Shown in pieces: positions 34,431 through 44,242 of a stretch of 64,000 bases of DNA. The translations under genes were made by a program, and so were the position numbers. This DNA is from Gymnopus androsaceus JB14 (lineage: Eukaryota > Basidiomycota > Agaricomycetes > Agaricales > Omphalotaceae): positions 62,001 through 126,000 of the forward strand of contig ML769506.1 in the NCBI GenBank assembly GCA_009733575.1. The letters run 5' to 3'. The first letter of the stretch is position 1, and every line of letters starts with the position of its first letter. Below the pieces are notes generated by a model. It was not told where the DNA came from, ran no database searches, and was given only the letters and a program-made list of their open reading frames with translations.

Positions 34431-36389
34431 TATTCACCACTCAAAATCATGCCTTGAACACTCCTTTTCAAGCCACCATGAGCAGCACAATACAGTGGGC
34501 TGGCCATCTTCTCCCGAAATATTTCCTGATATATTCTTACCCAGGCTTCAAATGGTGCACTTCCTCTCTTCAGAAAATATTCAGTTAAATTTTCTAGGTC
34601 CTTGTCAGCATCTGATTCTTGCACTGGTTTTGTGTGGGCTCGCCAATATTTTGCTGCATAATAATATGTTTCTGATTCAGAAAATATATAACTGCTACTA
34701 CTTATTGCATTGGGTGATTTCAAAAGATATATGATGCATGCCTTAGCTAATGAAGCATGAGCTAGCAATTCATTGATTTGAAAGGCACCCTTCATTTGAT
34801 CTGAATTTGCTTTGGTAATTAGAAACTCCTTCACAGAGGTGTGTGCCAATTGGACAATATTGTTTCCATCAACAGTCACAAGATTGGAGTCAATAATCAG
34901 CTCTACTTTCAGGGTTATGCCATCACTTGGATACAATTCCTGCTTTTCCAAATCAATTGCAAGAAAATCTGAAACCTGTTCTTTATTTAATGGTTCAAAG
35001 GCAAATGTGAGCCACATCAGAAGATGATGTGCATCAGCTGCATATGTGCTTTGCTCAGCTTGCTGTATGGCTTGCACATATGTTTCCTCTAAATCATGTG
35101 GTAGCTTTGGCAATGTCTGCATAACTGTCCTGTCATTTGGACACTGAATCAATGTCCTGACTTGGCAGTCCACCCAGCGAAATCTAATGATCATAGACAT
35201 AAGCATGGATGTGTTTATGATAAGATTTTGAATACTTACTGCCTCTGAGCCTGGGTCTTCAATGTATTTAGCACCTTGGCTTTCAAGTCTCCTTTGAAAT
35301 GGAGTTGCATTTGATCTTCCAAATAGAGAGAAATATCTTCTTCAATTCTGGAACCCTTGCTGTCCAATGCAATTACCAACCCAACATCAGCTGCTTGGCC
35401 CTCTGGTGAATATCTACTTGTAACAGCAATTTGTATTTTTGCAGATATGTTTGCCACCCACTTCACAACATAGGCTCTTTCCTGCAGGTTGCATTCATCC
35501 AAGGCATCTAGCACTATATATCCTGAAGAAGTTTGTTGAATGATTTTATTCAGGGTATTTTCCAACTGCACATTGTGAGGTTGGTCAACTTGATGACCTC
35601 TGTTGCACCGGTTATACAATTCTTGTAATGCTGGATGAACTCCATGGACATTGATAGCCATTTGCTGTAGAATATTCAACAGAAATCCTCGATAACCAGA
35701 TTTGTCTCCTGTGTTATCACGGAAATCAAAATAGTGATACCAAACAGTGTTTGAGGCATCACGTAGGTGATCTATGATTGTTGTTCTAAGAATTCTTTAA
35801 CCTTCAGCAGTTTCTTGTAGATTATCATAATTGCACTTACAATATGACTGTTTTACCTGATCCTGCTGAAAAATGTATCAACAATCCAGAACAATATCTC
35901 ACATTACTAATTAGCTCAACTTACCTTTGCCTTGAATCCACAACAAACCACCATTATTGTTCCATTCAATGTATTTTGGATGTTGAGTAATCCATATTCC
36001 AGTCCCTGCAGTTTTTTTGTTGGCAGCTGTGTTAAAATTGATGGAGCAATCTGGTGCTTTAAGCCATTCTCTGATTTTCTGTACTTGATTATGTGCTAAA
36101 TTGAACCACAGTCAAACTACAGATTGAGAATACAACTTGGAAACTAGCTCACACTGAATAGTGACATTTGATGAATCATTTGCAACAATGAAGTTTCCAC
36201 CATTTATCCTAAAGTTGGATGAACTTTCAAACAGACTTAGAACAGGTAAGAAGCGGCCTCTATAAAAAAAGAGTATCTTACTGAGTGCCTGCTTGTTTAT
36301 GTCTACCATGATTGAAAAAATCAGTACAGGCGGCATACATTACTCAAATGCCCAACTTACTGGCTATCTGGGCCAAAATGTTCGCTCAT
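31520..36389 (-). CDS. NLR-like NACHT-ankyrin protein with 29 repeats
   Basis: Minus-strand exons 36389-36361, 36259-36153, 36095-35925, 35865-35841 (25 bases), 35785-35240, 35183-31520; all phases agree, 1513 residues. The N-terminus has the fungal NLR lead FESSSNFRINGGNF, then QKIREWLKAPDCS and GGLLWIQGKAGSGKTVIL with Walker A AGSGKT near residue 103; Walker B IVLDALDE near 203; a winged-helix-like part (FRWVDCQ, LPHDLEETY, QLAHTSVKEFL). From about residue 510 run 29 ankyrin repeats of about 33 residues (consensus YGNALQAAASNGNEAIVQLL then LTNGADVNAQGG). Such STAND proteins act in non-self recognition and regulated cell death in fungi (family knowledge). A TATATAAA lies about 40 bases upstream of the chosen ATG. 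Fully open despite the repeats. Confidence 0.88.
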
Positions 36390-36426
36390 GATGGGAGGAA
36401 GCAAGGTTGATTGATGTGGCGGAGTG

Positions 36427-36434
36427 TTTATATA
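36427..36434 (-). promoter_or_regulatory. TATA box of the NLR gene
   Basis: TATATAAA read on the minus strand, 38-45 bases before the chosen start codon; it supports the 36389 start over an in-frame ATG at 36500, which would lie upstream of the box. Confidence 0.5.
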
Positions 36435-38212
36435 CTGGCTCCTGTTTATATTCTGATGACCGATCACTGACTCGGCGCTAGACTCTGCCTCAGTCGGCAT
36501 TACCAACTTGGTGACTATTTGACAGGTTCGAAATGTGACAGGTTCGAAATGTAGGAACAGAGGAAACTCAAGCCCAAAGCACATACAACAACCCGTCTAC
36601 GTTATAGTTTAGTCATTAGCTTTACAAATCTGAAAGTCGATAAGTGCGAGCTTGAACTTGGACATTCGAATGAAGATGAAGATGAATAATCTTGAACTAC
36701 GCTGGAAGAATACACCAATGAGAACAAGAGGTAGGTTATCATGCAATCTAACAGCCATGACCGCAGGAAGATTACGAAGCGGCTGGGATGAGAACAATAT
36801 CAGCGCACCTTCTCTTGATCCGGTGGAGAGGAAGGTGAGCTGTTGGCGATTGAACTTGGTAGTACTTATGTCTTACTGCTAATAAAATGGGATATAGCAA
36901 ACGAAATAAAGTTCCTGCAATAGGGTCGATGAACTCCACTGAAGTTAGCGTATTCACATTGCACCTAAATCAAGACGTGTCAAGTTTTAGGATACATCGC
37001 GAAGATAATTTGGTTTCAGGCGTGACAATGGACGTTTACAATACATGTCGTCTGAAAGCAAGTAACGCCGTCTGCATTCATTCCAAGTCCAAATACTCGA
37101 GGAGGTCCGAGGATACCCCACCAACCCCAAAGATATTTAGATTCGCATAGCTTGGCTTTCTAGATAGTTATTGTAGAGGTCCTAGGCCTCCGGCAGAGAC
37201 GATGACGGTAGCTGCATGGCCAATGCGAATCGCATTGGAGGCCCAGGACCAGGCGCGCAGAAGCGAGAGCGCAGGCTGGGTTCTGGTGCCTCACGGCTGA
37301 TCTATAGCAGGGATGCGCATGGAGCATGCGGCGTAACATTCGATGTCTTCGATAGAGGACAAAAGGAGGGAATAAGAGGATGAAGGAAGATACTCATGGT
37401 AATCTCCGCCAAAAAAATCTCTCCTTGCTCACCCTCGTCTGCTTCGCTCACATTCATCGTACTGTTGAATGCCATGTAACCAGAGTGGGAGGATCGGAAA
37501 GCCGTGCTGATATGGCTAGATACCAAACGACCGCTGCTGTCGCAGATGAGCGTGAGCGCCGGTAGTACGACAAAGCAGGGTTTGGCTGGTTGGTTGATGG
37601 TGATTTGAAGTTGACGAGAAGTATTGATAAAGGATGAAGCTCAGCGGACTGCCATTCGGAATTTCCTGCTCGAGATCTGTATCAAAGGTCGTGAAAGTGT
37701 GGAGAACTACTGATCATGCAGCGAATATCAGTCGATGTGGCATCGGCCAGTCGTAAGAGCTAATTCTTTCGCTCTTTCTGCTGTATTACAGCAGTACCGA
37801 ACAAGGACACGATCTAGAGCTAGCAATTAAAGGGCTCGAGAATCAGAAGCAATGGTCGCTGTGGACGGAGAAATACTTTCAAAGAAGGTCGCGATAGCAA
37901 TTGTGAGCATTCGTGCTGAGAGTTGCTTGAATTTGCTGATTCTTTTCCAGTATCTATCAGCACGAACAAAGGATCGTAATACCAAGGTTCAGGCCTGTCA
38001 CCGTCGCCCGTGTCTGTGGAGATGTCGAAGACTCATCTAGACAGAACGCCAAGTTGTTGAGATAACGTGATCGACTTTTTTGACTCGAAATTTATGGACG
38101 CTATCGATCCGACTCATTCTTGATCCTGGCTTTCTTTCAATCTCTCACCAGACCCCTGGTATCAGTATCAATATCCCTTCACCGAAACATCCCACTCCGA
38201 TTCCCAAAACGA
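36435..38212. other. Intergenic, no gene confirmed
   Basis: A minus-strand open stretch at about 37410-37600 (LPALTLICDSSG, STAFRSSHSGYMAFNS) looks coding-like but I could not extend it with good splice sites or recognise it. The last 90 bases before the arginyl-tRNA synthetase ATG are open in its frame (see that gene). Confidence 0.4.
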
Positions 38213-40181
38213 ATGGCATCCTCCCTGCCTTCTCTACCTCCCGTCCCAAACACAGATCCGTCGTCCAGCATATTCGATGCTTTCCGGATCTCTATAGCGA
38301 AAAAAGTATCGGAAGCCCTTGAACCGCTTACGCTGGAGCAGCATACGCCGCCGTAGACTATGGCAAAAAGGGCGAAGATTTCACTATTGCCTTGCCTAGG
38401 TTTAGGCTACCCGGGAAGACAGACGAGTTGGCTAAAAAAGTGATAGATAATGTGCGTTTTACTCCTCCTAATTATTTCTGCAAAACTAAACTATTCTTTC
38501 TAGTTCCAAGCTGACGACTTTGTCGCGTCCGTAAAACACGACAAGGCTTTCCTCCACTTCAACTAAACACTACTTCCCTTATCCGCGAAACTCTCACTCA
38601 GATACACGATATTCGGTCCTCAGTATGGCTGTAATACCTCTGGGAAGGGCAAAAAGGTCGTTATTGAATACTCGTCGCCAAATATAGCGAAATCATTCCA
38701 CGTAGGACACCTCCGTTCTACTATCATCGGTGCCTTCCTGGCAAATGTTTACAAGACTTGCGGATGGGAGGTCATCTCGACGAACTACCTAGGAGACTGG
38801 GGAACTCAGGTAATTCCCTTTTATTCTGCCTTCTTTTCCTGCCAACTGAAATAATCTTCCCAGTTCGGTCTAATTGCAGTTGGCTACGAAAAGTACGGTT
38901 CTCAGGAAGAGCTACAAGCCGACGCTATCAAACATCTCTTCGACATCTACGTCAAAATCAACAAGGATGCAGAAGCCGACCCAGAAGTCAAAGTCGAAGC
39001 TGCGAAATTCTTCCGTAGGATGGAAGACGGCGACGAGAGCGCGTTGAAGAATTGGCGGGAATGGCGAGCACTGAGCGTTAAAAAGTACGAAGCAGAGTAC
39101 GATCGACTCAATGTTCATTTCGACGTTTATACCGGAGAGAGCCAAGTCGGTCAAAAGTCTATTGATGATGCGATAACGCGGTTGAACGAGATGGGGTTGA
39201 TTGATGACCATGAAGGCGCGAAATTGGTTAATTTGGAAAAGTATAAGCTTGGTAAAGCGGTTGTGAGGAAAAAGGGTATGTGGTATTGCATCGAGTATGG
39301 ACTTTACTGAACGACTTTGAACAGATGGTACTTCCATCTACCTTACTCGCGATATCGGTGGTGCAGCGGAACGATACGAAAAATACAAGTTTGACAAGAT
39401 GATCTATGTGATTTCCTCACAACAGGATCTTCACGTCGCGCAATTTTTCAAGGTTCTAGAGCTTATGGAGTTTCCATGGGCAAAGGACCTCGTTCATATC
39501 AACTACGGTCTGGTACAAGGGATGAGTACTCGAAAGGGTACTGTCGTCTTCCTTAACCAGATCATCAAGGAGGCTACGACTGTCATGCATGAGCAGATGC
39601 AGAAGAACGAGGAAAAATATAACGCCGTAGAGGATCCAGAGATGACTTCCGAGGAGCTTGGGATAACTGGAATCAAAATCCAGGATATGTCTGCTAAGAG
39701 GTAGGTTCCGCATTCTACTCTTCCTTCTACCTACCCAATTCCATCCAGAATAAACAACTACACCTTCAACTGGGATCGAATGCTCTCCTTTGAAGGCGAC
39801 ACCGGTCCCTACCTCCAATACGCACACGTCCGCCTCGTCTCCATCGGCCGTAAAAACCCACACCTCCTCCCCCTCCCTCCCCCATCCCAAATCGACTTTT
39901 CCACCCTCATCGCATCCTCACATGCGCGAGAAATCGCTTTCCTCCTGGGCACGTACCCCGATGTAGTCAAAACGGCGTTGAAAACGCACGAGCCTAGTGG
40001 GGTGGTGACGTTTGCGTTTAGGTTGAGTCATGCGATTTCGAGTGCTTGGGAGACGGTTGTGGTCAAGGGAGAGGAGGATGAGGAGAAGGCGAGGGCGAGG
40101 ATGTGGTTGTATGAGAGTGCGAGGAATGTTTTGGCGACTAGTATGAGGTTGTTGAGTATTAGGCCTTTGGAGAGGATGTAG
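38213..40181 (+). CDS. Arginyl-tRNA synthetase, 5' part disrupted
   Basis: Exons about 38213-38451, 38504-38809, 38864-39275, 39325-39700, 39749-40181. Class I synthetase that charges tRNA-Arg. HIGH motif is HVGH in [17 protein letters not shown]; the KMSKS equivalent is MSTRKGT; C-terminal anticodon domain ends [10 protein letters not shown], the family ending. Exons 3-5 are clean. Three lesions lie within 280 bases of the 5' part: a missing base after [10 protein letters not shown] (about 38340), a five-base insertion bringing TAA after FLHFN (about 38565), and a frame change before [13 protein letters not shown] (about 38610). For an essential gene this implies either local sequence error or a dying copy. 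The frame is open for about 30 codons upstream of the ATG with an Arg/Ser/Leu-rich, acid-free sequence (LTRPLVSVSISLHRNIPLRF) that resembles a mitochondrial presequence, but has no ATG. Confidence 0.85.
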
Positions 40182-40623
40182 TTTAGGGTACTAGCGATAT
40201 ATACTAATAGATTGCCCTTTATACAAAGGCGCTATATCAATTTCCTGGAGGAAATCTTCCTTTTTCGATGTTCTTTCCGACTCTCATCATCATGCGCATA
40301 GTACATACGCCTGTTCCTGCCATTTCAAAGAGACAATCTCCTTACAAGGTCAAGGTTTTCTTTGTGCTCGACACCCCCTTGTATTTGTATTTGCCCTTGT
40401 ACTGCACCCGGCTGCGTGGCATCAAGCGCCCTTTCGAATTTCCTTGAAAAGCAATTCCTGTCGGACGCGCCAAAAAAGGCAGAAAATGAATTGGAACTCC
40501 CACACCAATCGTCCTAGGTTTCGAATCACTTAAAAGGCGGGCATGTCGTTTCATCATCAGACGCCTCTTTCTTGTATTTCTTTGCTGTTGAGACCCGTTC
40601 AAGCTATAGAGTGATTCTGCAAC
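40182..40623. other. Intergenic between ArgRS and C2H2 gene
   Basis: 3' flank of the synthetase gene and promoter of the C2H2 gene. Nothing recognisable; a minus-strand open frame at 40342-40719 is unsupported. Confidence 0.45.
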
Positions 40624-41186
40624 ATGCCTCGCGAAGCGAACAAGGCAAGTTGTGCCTCTCTCGTTTGATCTTTCTCTCTCTACTGCGCCTTTCTTAACGT
40701 CCGTTTTCATGTTATACATAGTACGCCGCCACTACTGGTGGCGGTCCAGTCGAATGCGAAGTCTGCCATACTATTATCCAACGCAGGAATGATTTAGCTC
40801 GTCATATGCGCATTCACAATCAAGTGTAGTGTCGGCTCATCGCTCTCTCTAAACTTCGATCTTTACCGGTACCTCTTCTACGTTTTTTTAGGAAATTCAA
40901 ATGTACTTGGCCCAATTGTACCTACGAAAGCACACAGAATAGCAACGTTATAACGCATATGCATACACAGTAGGTGTTCCAGGCGTTATCGTTGGTATTA
41001 TTTATTTATTCATAACGCCACAGTACACAAAGCAAACCCCGAGCTTGCCCCGATTGTTCTTTCACTACCAACGACCCAGGCTCACTTACACGACATAGGA
41101 AGAGATTGCATGGTTATGACCCCAAAACTGGACAGAACAATGATGCAGGTGGAAGTGGTAGTGGTAGCGGTGGCACGCCTGTTTAG
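40624..41186 (+). CDS. C2H2 zinc-finger protein, three fingers
   Basis: Exons 40624-40644, 40722-40825, 40892-40969, 41024-41186; all phases agree, 121 residues. Fingers: CEVCHTIIQRRNDLARHMRIH; CTWPNC followed by NVITHMHTH; and CPDCSFTTNDPGSLTRHRKR then LHGY, a form common in agaricomycete transcription factors. The first intron has a GC donor (AACAAG|GCAAGT). The protein ends after a Gly/Ser run at TAG 41184-41186, where seven extra bases (TAGAGGG) are present compared with the inverted duplicate at 14755-16085; the sister copy stays open about 85 codons further. So this copy has intact fingers but a truncated C-terminus. Likely a DNA-binding regulator. Confidence 0.7.
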
Positions 41187-42000
41187 AGGGTTTTTATTCC
41201 TGACTTGACGTTGCCTGTCGATCGAGAGTCGTTTAACGATGCACGATGGCCAGGGATGTTGAGCTCGAGGGGCTCTTGGAGAAGTGCACCTCGGACGCTC
41301 CGTCGCCAAGTTTCGAGGCTTACTGGGAGCAACTCGTTCAAGGCTGCGCGTTGCCCAGTACTCTTGTTCCTGGATTGGACAGTACTCCGTCTTTGGAAGC
41401 ATTGGGGAAGGACTCATCTGTGCGCTCTTCGCCTAGTCTTGGAAGCTCCTGCCACTCTCCTTTGTCCACAACGATTCTGAACTTTGGGTTTTCATCTATC
41501 CTGATCATGGAACGCAACACGCGCGCCCTGCATTCCTGCAATCCTTTCGAGTCTTTTGACGCGTCGTGTGGCTCCTCCCTCCTGCAGAAAGACGCGTCGT
41601 ATTCTCTCTCATGCGCGTCCATGTTGCTATCGCGTACATCTCGAAATCAGCGGGCGCTTAAGGGGAGTGGTAGTCTTCACCCCCGGGCTCTCGAGCGCAT
41701 TTGCATTACGGACTCCGTCTTGGAAAGTCTGGGGAGGCACGCTGGCGAGGCCTCTAATTAGCTTGGCAGTCGATGAAGCTGTAGGCTGGATACCTATAGG
41801 TGGACTCGTAACTCCTCTCATGTATCAGGATCATTTGTCGCTGTATTTACTACGACTGCTGTGCTAACCTATTGAGTATCCGTAGAATTTACTTACTTGG
41901 TAGAATTTGCCTCAAAACGATCATTTATCGTCTCCTCCTCTTGTTAACTTGAGCTGCGCCCTGCTCTAGCTCCTTGAATACCATGGTTCTTGGCAGTTCA
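41187..42000. repeat. Untranslated remainder of the C2H2 duplicate
   Basis: Similarity to the inverted copy (about 14755-15340) continues to about 41990, beyond any shared reading frame. An open frame at 41246-41761 is in a different frame from the family sequence (SLEALGK, SPSFEAYWEQ are partly visible) and is interrupted in the sister copy. Confidence 0.6.
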
Positions 42001-42616
42001 TCAGTTGTGCAGGCCATACTAACTACTATCGTGCCTGCCGGCTTGCAAAAGCCACCGGAGGTGCAAAATGCATTTTGGAGACCCTTCCCCTCACATTTTG
42101 CTGTATGTATGTATCGGTAATGGAGTATCTATACCTGAAAATGTATAGTCTCAGCCTTTTTTGCATTAAATACGGTTGAGCTCCTGTTTCGCAAGCTGTT
42201 TTATCGAAATTCACAAGTTTCTTGAAATTTCACTCGTATCATTACCAGACTAACGTTGAGCGCTCGGAAAAAGACATGGATGCTTAAAGACGGCTTCCTT
42301 TATGCGTCGGAGTGTTTCTCCGAGACTTTCCGGAATCCGGTAAAGTATTAAAGAGTAAACAGTACGAGAAGAAGCGTGACTTTTCGTGATATGCGAATTT
42401 CAGTGGCCAATCGTGACATTTGATGTGACATTCATTTTGCAACTCTGGTGATTTCATGGTTCTCGACGGCGGCATCGATATCGCACTCAATTTCAGCATC
42501 CTCTGGTCATGAAAAGTAGCTAGTCAGCTTGAATATATTGTATGTATGACGGTAGATTTCATGGAATATTCTGCCCATTACTTTGATGGAGCGTACTCCA
42601 TTTACTATACATCTTA
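42001..42616. other. Intergenic, no gene seen
   Basis: No motif or repeat recognised apart from proximity to the MITE at 42617. Confidence 0.45.
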
Positions 42617-42812
42617 TTGCCTGTTGCATTAGGTTCTATAGGTCAACAATTTTGTGAACTTGTTTGTTTGGGCCAAGAAATGAATGGAAAACTATGGAAA
42701 CGGGAGGCCCAGGCTGAAATGAATGTAACTGTGCATAGCCCTTTGTTCATTTCGGGGCCAAATAAACAAGTTCAAAAATCTTTGGACCTATAGAACCTAA
42801 TGCAACAGGCAA
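42617..42812. mobile_element. MITE with long terminal inverted repeats
   Basis: 196 bases flanked by TA on both sides. The left end TTGCCTGTTGCATTAGGTTC is matched by the reverse complement of the right end GAACCTAATGCAACAGGCAA. Inverted similarity continues inward (TATAGGTC / GACCTATAG and GAACTTGTTTGTTTGGGCC / GGCCAAATAAACAAGTTC), so most of the element can fold into a hairpin. TA target duplication points to a Tc1/mariner-type source (inference). No coding capacity. Confidence 0.8.
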
Positions 42813-43149
42813 TACTCTGTCTACCTACTCTCTGGAGACATTTCTACAATACATTCCTACTCTAAAAGTCAGTTAGAAGTCCTTTTTCAGAGGAAATCTC
42901 CGGAATGAGTGGTATCCGGTCACTCCCGCCCGTCCCGCCCTCAAAATATTGAGCACTTGTGACATATACATATGACAGTGCGTGTCGGCGCATCGCGCAT
43001 CGCGCCAGATATATCATCTCCTAACTGATATTATTCCAGTGAGTGCAAGCCCAGTGTGAGCGCATTTCCTGAAGGTGCATTGAATAATTCTTTGAACTCT
43101 TTTCTAGCTCGTGAGTCAGGGGAGAGCCTGAAATCATTCAATACTAAAA

Positions 43150-43410
43150 TATCCATCAGCAAAACCTGGATAATTGCCATAGCTGTTATAGCAAGCATAG
43201 CAATCCATAGCAGCCATAGAACTATGAACTGCTATGAATTGCTATGGGTAGCTATGAGTTACTATGGACTTCACAAATTATATTGCCTGTTGACAGATGT
43301 CATGCTCTATAGCAATCCATAGCAGCTCATAGCTCTGGATAGATGGGGACCTTGCTATGGGTGCTATGAGTGCTATGAGTGCTGTATAGCACTATCCAGC
43401 ACTATCCAGT
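43150..43410. repeat. CTATG/CATAG-rich degenerate repeat
   Basis: A dense cluster of CTATG and its complement CATAG in words such as AGCAATCCATAGCAGC, GCTATGAATTGCTATGGG and GGTGCTATGAGTGCTATGAG. Both orientations occur, so the segment can form many small hairpins. A TATTGCCTGTTG word (about 43277), like the MITE end, lies inside it. Confidence 0.6.
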
Positions 43411-44242
43411 TCACCAAGGTTTGAGTCCGCCCCATTGTTGCAAGTCACTGAATACATGCCTTGAGAATCTCATAAGAGAGTGTCAGTAATGGTAAATATT
43501 ATTATCGCTGTAGGTATGGTTTGAAACGCAAGAGAAACGAGTCACGCGAAGAGCGCCCATGGTCCCAGCCGACGCCGAAAATCCTAGCCTCAGTGTCGCG
43601 TCGGACAATAACAGCTAACAGCAGCAGATACTGAGATAGGTTGCAAACCCAATTAGAAGGCTCAGTAAATTGGTATATTGCAGTGGAAATACAAACTTTA
43701 GAGTACTTTCACAAAAACTGAGTAGGTTTGTGGCACGGACGGAGTACATTTTAATCAAATTTTAATGTAAGAATATGAGCCGAGAAATTAGGAATAGAAT
43801 TTTCCGTGAAAATTAACATCATACCGTATGCTACATGTGCTCCAGACGTCAATCTAATCACATTGAAGACATTTCCGAGACGTTTTGCAAAAGATTTTGC
43901 AAATCTGGTGCCAGTGGCATGATAGTTAGTAGTGTCAATACCTATTACCTTGACGTTGAATCTGTGCTGAAACTGTCTTCGTAAGCTATCTCCTTTCATC
44001 CCTCCTCTCCTCCGAGCCCGAAGCTCTTCATGATTGACCATCAAAGCCCACTTACCGTTCGCATACTAGAAAACGCCGAACTCAATAAGAAACAAATTTT
44101 GAATTGCATTGAAACGCGCGTGTGCCTGCGTGTGCGAGATTTGTCCATACGTATTTAACGCGGTCCCGGCTGTTTATCGTTTTTTTTCAGGGCGTTTTTT
44201 TTTTCCTTCGGACTTCCTGCCTTCCTTCGACTCTTGTCTACC
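43411..44242. other. Intergenic with possible minus-strand first exon
   Basis: A minus-strand open frame 43751-44044 (MVNHEELRARRRGG... ending RFNVK before a GTAATA) could be an exon but nothing downstream supports it. A GTATTTAAC element near 44150 may serve the plus-strand gene at 44243. Confidence 0.35.

Noticed and set aside
36887..37150. Plus-strand 87-codon frame upstream of ArgRS
   Set aside because: No family resemblance, no splice continuation and ordinary composition.
39456..39890. Minus-strand open frame of 144 codons within ArgRS
   Set aside because: Crosses two well-supported ArgRS exons; a shadow frame.
43150..43410. Possible CRISPR-like or satellite array
   Set aside because: No constant repeat-spacer spacing, and CRISPR is not expected in a fungal genome.
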